From the NCBI GenBank assembly GCA_017886545.1, contig JAGHJS010000028.1:62001-126000 (forward strand): a stretch of DNA of 64,000 nt. The letters are read 5' to 3'. Under the pieces are notes generated by a model. That model had not been told where the DNA came from. It ran no database searches and saw nothing but the letters and a program-made list of their open reading frames with translations. Shown piece after piece: positions 60,211 through 64,000 of this stretch. The first letter of the stretch is position 1, and each line of letters begins with the position of its first letter. Source of the DNA: Clostridia bacterium. GTDB taxonomy: Bacteria > Bacillota > Clostridia > Christensenellales > Borkfalkiaceae. The translations under genes and the position numbers were made by a program.

Positions 60211-60861
60211 TCAGGATTGATGGCGGTTATATACGATGGGCATCTGACCCTTATGCGAATCGGCAACAACAAGATCGAACAGGCATTGCGCCAAATTTTC
60301 CATGGATACGCCCGTTTTACTCTTATCCGCTCCGTCGGCAAGCACGTAGCCGTCCTTGGAATGTTTGAGATAGGGATTCATGTAGCGCACTACGGTATAG
60401 TCAATGCCCGATGCGGAAAGCTCTCCGTAAAACTTACAAACATCGCGATGCGTATGCGGAAAAAACTTGCGCAGGACCTTGGCAAAGGCACGTGCCGTAC
60501 GCCCCTGCATCTGCTCGCATTCCGCAACCGGCGCCGTGACAAAGAGGCGCGTTTTCCCGAACTTTTTCATAACGGCAAGCACGCCCGCCATGCCGTCCGC
60601 AAAGGGAGTGCTTTCATCCTTGCGCTTACCGCGCATGAGCTGCGGATCGCACATGCAGACAACGACGTCCGACAACGATACGGCACGTTCCATCGCCGCC
60701 TGATCCGTCCGTGAACCGCGCTGGATCTCATAGTTCATGCTGTCAAACTTCAACGCGGCCGGATCGTCGCAGTACACATACACAAAATCGCCGTGATCGG
60801 TAAACTTTTTAAGAAGCAGTTCCCCTGCTTCCCTGCCCGGCCAGAACAGTGCGATCTTCAT
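60211..60861 (-). CDS. NAD(P)-binding, atypical SDR-like protein
   Basis: A 216-residue Rossmann-fold protein of the NmrA/NAD(P)H-binding type. The start MKIALFWPGREAGELLLKKF replaces the usual GxxGxxG with GREAGE, and VVVCMCDP and RLFVTAPVAEC follow as strands 4 and 5. Such proteins can be oxidoreductases or redox-sensing regulators; no substrate can be named. It is divergent from the MarR gene, which may therefore control it. Confidence 0.68.
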   Translation of the reverse strand: MKIALFWPGREAGELLLKKFTDHGDFVYVYCDDPAALKFDSMNYEIQRGSRTDQAAMERAVSLSDVVVCMCDPQLMRGKRKDESTPFADGMAGVLAVMKKFGKTRLFVTAPVAECEQMQGRTARAFAKVLRKFFPHTHRDVCKFYGELSASGIDYTVVRYMNPYLKHSKDGYVLADGADKSKTGVSMENLAQCLFDLVVADSHKGQMPIVYNRHQS

Positions 60862-60937
60862 AGAAGCCCTCGAACATTTTACTTGTTTTGTACGATTCTA
60901 TTGTACACAATTTTTTTGGTCCTGTCAATATTTTTTC

Positions 60938-60965
60938 TTGACTTTTTTTGAAAATGTGCTAAAAT
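60938..60965 (+). promoter_or_regulatory. MarR gene promoter
   Basis: TTGACT, a 16-base spacer, and TAAAAT. The ATG lies only 9 bases after the -10, so the mRNA should be nearly leaderless. Confidence 0.7.
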
Positions 60966-60974
60966 AAAAGCACA
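60955..60974. promoter_or_regulatory. Candidate MarR operator over the -10 region
   Basis: Inverted arms TGTGC (60955-60959) and GCACA (60970-60974) enclose the -10. Binding here would block the gene's own promoter, as MarR regulators commonly do. Confidence 0.45.
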
Positions 60975-61412
60975 ATGGATATAGCAAACGACGAACTGTT
61001 AAAACTGGATAACGAAGTCGGCTTTGCACTGTATGCCTGTTCCAAAGGGTTGATCCGCAAATACAACCCGATCCTTGAACGGCTCGGCTTGACGTATACC
61101 TCGTACCTTGTGATGCTTGCCCTTTGGGAGCAGGATGGGGTGAGTGTTTCGGAACTCGGCAAAAAGCTGTATCTCGATTCGGGCACGCTGACGCCTCTCC
61201 TGAAAAAGATGGAGAAGCAGGGGCTTGTCCTGCGCCGCCGCGATGAAGCGGATGAGCGGGTCGTGCTTATTGCGCTCACACAAAAAGGGCGCGAGCTGAA
61301 GGCGCGGACGGAGCGCACCGTATCTTCCCTGAACAGCACGCTGCAGCTTATCCGCGAGAGCTCACTGTTCAACGACCTGAAACGCCTGCTCGGCGAATTG
61401 TACGAGATCTGA
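60975..61412 (+). CDS. MarR-family regulator, OhrR-like
   Basis: A 145-residue winged-HTH dimeric repressor of the OhrR/SarZ branch: LDNEVGFALYACSKGLIRKY, LTYTSYLVMLALWE, LGKKLYLDSGTLTPLLKKME and DERVVLIALTQKG. OhrR senses organic peroxides through a cysteine in the LDNQLCF motif; here that position is Gly16, and a different cysteine (C22) lies six residues on. The ATG has no ribosome site and sits just after the promoter. No ohr gene is adjacent. Confidence 0.88.
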   Translation: MDIANDELLKLDNEVGFALYACSKGLIRKYNPILERLGLTYTSYLVMLALWEQDGVSVSELGKKLYLDSGTLTPLLKKMEKQGLVLRRRDEADERVVLIALTQKGRELKARTERTVSSLNSTLQLIRESSLFNDLKRLLGELYEI

Positions 61413-61430
61413 AAAACAGAACAACCAATA

Positions 61431-61472
61431 AAAACGCCGCCCCTGCAACTCTTTGCTGGGGCGGCGTTTTTT
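61431..61472. terminator. Bidirectional terminator between the MarR and MBL genes
   Basis: A 13-bp perfect stem (61431-61443 with 61458-61470) with T6 on the plus strand and A-rich sequence on the left for the minus strand. Confidence 0.88.
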
Positions 61473-62310
61473 ACAGTTCAACCGTAAGCCCGTCGTAGGC
61501 GGCAACAAAGCCGCGTGCGGCTGCGGCAGCGGCGATACGCGCTCGGAAAGGAGCACTATTGTGCGAAAAATGCGTGACATAGTACTTCGTATCTGCTTTT
61601 ACAACGCCATATTTTACCAGTTTTTCGCGCACGATCTCGTTTTCGGCAAATCCCATATGTCTTCCCGAAGAGCTCTTCGGTCCATCTGCCTGCGTACAGT
61701 CGAGGCTGACCATATCGGCGCAGATCCCCTTTTCCGCCAAAAACGTATAGAACCCTTCCCGCGGAAGCCCCGTATCGTTCAGGTATAAGAGCGTTTTTCC
61801 CTCCTTTGCGATCGCATACAAAAGCGCGTCTTCTTTCGGCGTATGTGAAGCAGGCAAAGCAAGCACGTCATACCCTGCGGCAGTAAAGGCGTCGAACGGG
61901 GCGACTGTATGAAACCGCAACCCCTTTGCAACATCTTCCCGCAGTTCGCGACGTGTCCCCTCTTCAAACACGGCGCGCACCTCTGTATTCCCATACAAGT
62001 CGAGCACGGGTTCGCGCATTCCGCTCGCAAACTTATAGCCGCGGTTGACAAATTCCTGCGCATAGAAATGGTCTGTGTGCGAATGCGTTACGAGCAGCGC
62101 CCGCACGGCGGAGAGATCTATGCCGAACGCAAGCGAATGCAGATAGGTATCCGGCGGAAAATCAATGAGCAGTCTGTCATCGATGAGCGCCTGCGAACGC
62201 GTACGCCGTTCCAGCGTGAGCGCACCGCGCGCCTCCCTGCAATAAGCACAGTTGCAAAATACGGCGGGAAAGCCTTCCGCTGCGGCAGTCCCCAAATATC
62301 GGATCTTCAT
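61471..62310 (-). CDS. MBL-fold hydrolase, PhnP-like
   Basis: A 279-residue metallo-beta-lactamase-fold phosphodiesterase-like enzyme. The metal motif is VTHSHTDHFYAQEF, with further ligands in LPASHTP and LLYLNDTG, and the NCAYCREARG segment near the N-terminus resembles the zinc site of PhnP (cyclic phosphodiesterase). No phosphonate genes are near, so the substrate is open. The ATG at 62310 has a GAGG site. It follows dtd in the same direction. Confidence 0.85.
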   Translation of the reverse strand: MKIRYLGTAAAEGFPAVFCNCAYCREARGALTLERRTRSQALIDDRLLIDFPPDTYLHSLAFGIDLSAVRALLVTHSHTDHFYAQEFVNRGYKFASGMREPVLDLYGNTEVRAVFEEGTRRELREDVAKGLRFHTVAPFDAFTAAGYDVLALPASHTPKEDALLYAIAKEGKTLLYLNDTGLPREGFYTFLAEKGICADMVSLDCTQADGPKSSSGRHMGFAENEIVREKLVKYGVVKADTKYYVTHFSHNSAPFRARIAAAAAARGFVAAYDGLTVEL

Positions 62311-62319
62311 AAGCAAGCC

Positions 62320-62757
62320 TCAACATTCGTAGATGATCGTAACAGGGCCGTCGTTCCCCTGCTCGATATGCATATCGGCACCAAACACGCCCAGCCGTAC
62401 GGGAATGCCCTGCTGTGCAAGGAGTTCAGCCGTTCGGTGATACAGCGGCTGCGCCGTTTCAGGCCGCGCAGCGCCGATAAAACTCGGCCTGTTCCCATGT
62501 GAACAGTCACCGTACAACGTAAACTGCGAAATAAGCAGCACCTCGCCGCCGACGTCGCGTACGCTGCGGTTCATCTTGCCCTCTTCATCCGAAAAAATGC
62601 GCAGAGCGGCAAGTTTTTTAGCCATCGCAGCGGCATTCGGTTCGCCGTCCTGCGGAGCAATGCCCAAATAAACAGCAAGCCCCTGTCCGATCGCCGAAAC
62701 GGGCTTGCCGCCGACCGAAAGCTCTGCATGCGCAACGCGCTGAATGACTGCCCTCAT
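62320..62757 (-). CDS. dtd: D-aminoacyl-tRNA deacylase
   Basis: Removes D-amino acids (and glycine) wrongly attached to tRNAs. The 145-residue protein keeps SQFTLYGD, GNRPSF and the C-terminal NDGPVT loop that forms the active site across the dimer. The start at 62757 has GGAGAAG before it. It lies 66 bases after efp and ends 9 bases before the MBL gene. Confidence 0.95.
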   Translation of the reverse strand: MRAVIQRVAHAELSVGGKPVSAIGQGLAVYLGIAPQDGEPNAAAMAKKLAALRIFSDEEGKMNRSVRDVGGEVLLISQFTLYGDCSHGNRPSFIGAARPETAQPLYHRTAELLAQQGIPVRLGVFGADMHIEQGNDGPVTIIYEC

Positions 62758-62779
62758 GTTCTTCTCCGTAAAATATGCA

Positions 62780-62806
62780 GAGCCGCGCAAAGCATTTGCG
62801 CGGCTC
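62780..62806. terminator. Hairpin between efp and dtd
   Basis: A perfect 12-bp stem (62780-62791 with 62795-62806), loop of 3. The minus-strand T tract is weak, so it is probably a partial terminator after efp. Confidence 0.5.
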
Positions 62807-62823
62807 ATCGGTTTTTTCTTCGA

Positions 62824-63381
62824 TTACTTTACACGCTCCATATATTCGCCCGTGCGGGTATCGACGCGGATCACTTCGCCCTCTTCCACAAACATAGGGA
62901 CCTGGATCTTTGCTCCCGTTTCGAGGGTCGCGGTCTTGGTCGCGTTGGTCGCCGTGTTGCCCTTGACGCCCGGTTCCGCCTCGATGATCTTGAGCTCGAC
63001 GAAGTTTTCGCATTCGACGGAGAAAGCAGCGCCTTTGTAGAAGCGCACCGTAACGGGGTCGTTTTCCTTGATAAAGCGGAGCGCGTCCTCGACCTGATCG
63101 TGGTTGAGCGGGGTCAGGTTGAATTCTTCATCCATAAACCAATACAACTCACCGTCATTGTAGGAATACGTCATCTTCTTCGTTTCGATGTGCGCGTTTT
63201 CCAGCTTTTCGGACGGGTTGAATGTCTGCTCGAGCACTGCGCCCGTCACCACGTTTTTCAGCCTCGTACGCACAAACGCCGCGCCCTTGCCGGGTTTGAC
63301 GTGCTGAAAATCAACAACCACATATACGTTCCCGTTGTACTCGATCGTGACGCCTTTCCTGACGTCTCCTGCCATAACCAT
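62824..63381 (-). CDS. efp: Elongation factor P
   Basis: Helps ribosomes make consecutive proline bonds. The 185-residue, three-domain protein shows the loop [16 protein letters not shown], whose lysine is the residue modified in many bacteria, and the C-terminal domains typical of EF-P. AAGGAGA precedes the ATG. It follows the Xaa-Pro peptidase gene, a conserved pairing. Several window proteins hold proline-rich stretches, including the membrane HTH regulator. Confidence 0.96.
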   Translation of the reverse strand: MVMAGDVRKGVTIEYNGNVYVVVDFQHVKPGKGAAFVRTRLKNVVTGAVLEQTFNPSEKLENAHIETKKMTYSYNDGELYWFMDEEFNLTPLNHDQVEDALRFIKENDPVTVRFYKGAAFSVECENFVELKIIEAEPGVKGNTATNATKTATLETGAKIQVPMFVEEGEVIRVDTRTGEYMERVK

Positions 63382-63427
63382 ATCCGAATCTCCTTAAAAT
63401 TTAGTTTTTGTTATTCACGCCGAACGC

Positions 63428-64000
63428 TTATAAAACCGTCAGCTTTTTGTCAGTTTTCATAAAGCTCACCGCGCCGTTTGCGGTAAGAAATACCGTATCT
63501 TCGATGCGTATCCCGAATTTTCCTTCAAAGTATACGCCCGGCTCAATGGAAAAGACCATATTTTCCCGCAGCCTGCGCGCTCCCGAAGGACCGAGCGTCG
63601 GGCTTTCGTGGATATTCACGCCGATCCCGTGCCCGAGCGAGTGCGTAAAGAACTTGTCCAGCCCCTTTTTCCGCAGGCAGCCGCGCGCAAGCTCGTCCGC
63701 CTCACGCCCCGTCATTCCGACGCGCACACGCGAAAGCGCTTCGTTATGCGCACTTAATACGGCTGCATACGCCTCCTCAAATGCGCCGTCGCCTTTTCCG
63801 AACAAAAAGGTGCGCGTGATATCCGAACAATAACCGCCGACTTTGCATCCGAAATCCAGCAATACAGGCATGCCCTTTTTCAGACCCGTCTGATCGGGAT
63901 GATGATGCGGAACGGACGTATTCGGTCCGAAGGCGGCGATCGTTTCGAAAGAACGGTCCTCCGCCCCGCAGCGCCGCATCTCGTATTCGAGAAGGGCCGC
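63428..64000 (-). CDS. Xaa-Pro aminopeptidase (5' end outside window)
   Basis: C-terminal part (about 190 residues) of a 'pita-bread' M24 metallopeptidase that removes residues before proline. Metal ligands are visible: LLDFGCKVGGYCSDITRT (two Asp), HSLGHGIGVNIHES (His), SIEPG (Glu) and GIRIEDTVF (Glu). The frame remains open to the window edge (ALLEYEM...), so the start is missing. It is upstream of efp, as in many Bacillota. Confidence 0.92.
   Translation of the reverse strand, partial: AALLEYEMRRCGAEDRSFETIAAFGPNTSVPHHHPDQTGLKKGMPVLLDFGCKVGGYCSDITRTFLFGKGDGAFEEAYAAVLSAHNEALSRVRVGMTGREADELARGCLRKKGLDKFFTHSLGHGIGVNIHESPTLGPSGARRLRENMVFSIEPGVYFEGKFGIRIEDTVFLTANGAVSFMKTDKKLTVL

Noticed and set aside
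60172..60714. A 180-codon plus-strand frame with a strong ribosome site
   Set aside because: Almost all of it is antisense to the NAD(P)-binding gene and the product is His/Arg-rich shadow sequence. The ribosome site itself is kept as a finding.

Overview
The window looks like a chromosomal segment of an anaerobic, spore-forming Bacillota (Clostridia), most likely an uncultured gut lineage of the Christensenellales/Borkfalkia type. Evidence: a threonyl T-box leader, sigma-A promoters of Bacillota type, the thrS-infC-rpmI-rplT and lepA...hemW gene orders, the sporulation genes yabP, yabQ and ytxC, a CdaA diadenylate cyclase, and LTA-synthase-like and ComEC proteins. Base composition is fairly even along the window. 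I saw no rRNA, tRNA, CRISPR array, transposase or phage gene, so this is mostly core genome with a few lineage-specific genes. Lineage placement is inference.

Layout. 1-4.7 kb: tail of a probable P-type ATPase, the methionine genes metE-metF, and a convergent LysR regulator. 4.8-9.3 kb: gyrB-gyrA. 9.6-18.7 kb: a 48-residue zinc-ribbon gene, then minus-strand cell-envelope and housekeeping genes: yabP-yabQ (likely sigma-E promoter), divIC (own sigma-A promoter), a Ppx/GppA phosphatase, an M50-like membrane protease, typA, a ComEC-like metallo-beta-lactamase hydrolase with an anchored partner, proA and yebC. 18.7-23.9 kb: an rRNA methyltransferase and the translation cluster rplT, rpmI, infC (leader with attenuator), thrS (T-box) and ytxC. 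24-26.8 kb: a small membrane protein and leuS. 26.9-36.2 kb: a minus-strand run comEC, holA, cdaA, a TM-only CdaR remnant, DUF1015, aspartokinase and an LTA-synthase-like sulfatase.

36.2-45.2 kb: a giant 1888-residue DUF4011/SF1 helicase/endonuclease-like protein with its own promoter, then a HelD-like helicase coupled to a HAD phosphatase. 45.3-51.8 kb: a guanine-nucleotide block with guaB, full-length guaA, a PPC-domain protein, a nitrilase-fold amidase, a second GMP synthetase lacking the glutaminase domain, and a P-loop kinase-like protein. 51.9-56.5 kb: a lipoprotein, hemW (bounded by a 30-bp direct repeat), an MGMT-type alkyltransferase, a GNAT and lepA. 56.6-64 kb: a phosphodiesterase, a membrane-tethered double-HTH regulator, a small HTH protein, a lipoprotein, an NAD(P)-binding protein, an OhrR-like MarR regulator, an MBL hydrolase, dtd, efp and the end of a Xaa-Pro peptidase gene.

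The most interesting points are the stand-alone GMP synthetase next to a nitrilase-fold amidase (a possible two-protein glutamine amidotransferase); a ComEC whose nuclease domain has lost its metal ligands in a genome that encodes a separate intact ComEC-like MBL protein; CdaR cut down to its membrane anchor; the giant helicase/nuclease as a defence candidate; and the repeat-bounded hemW.
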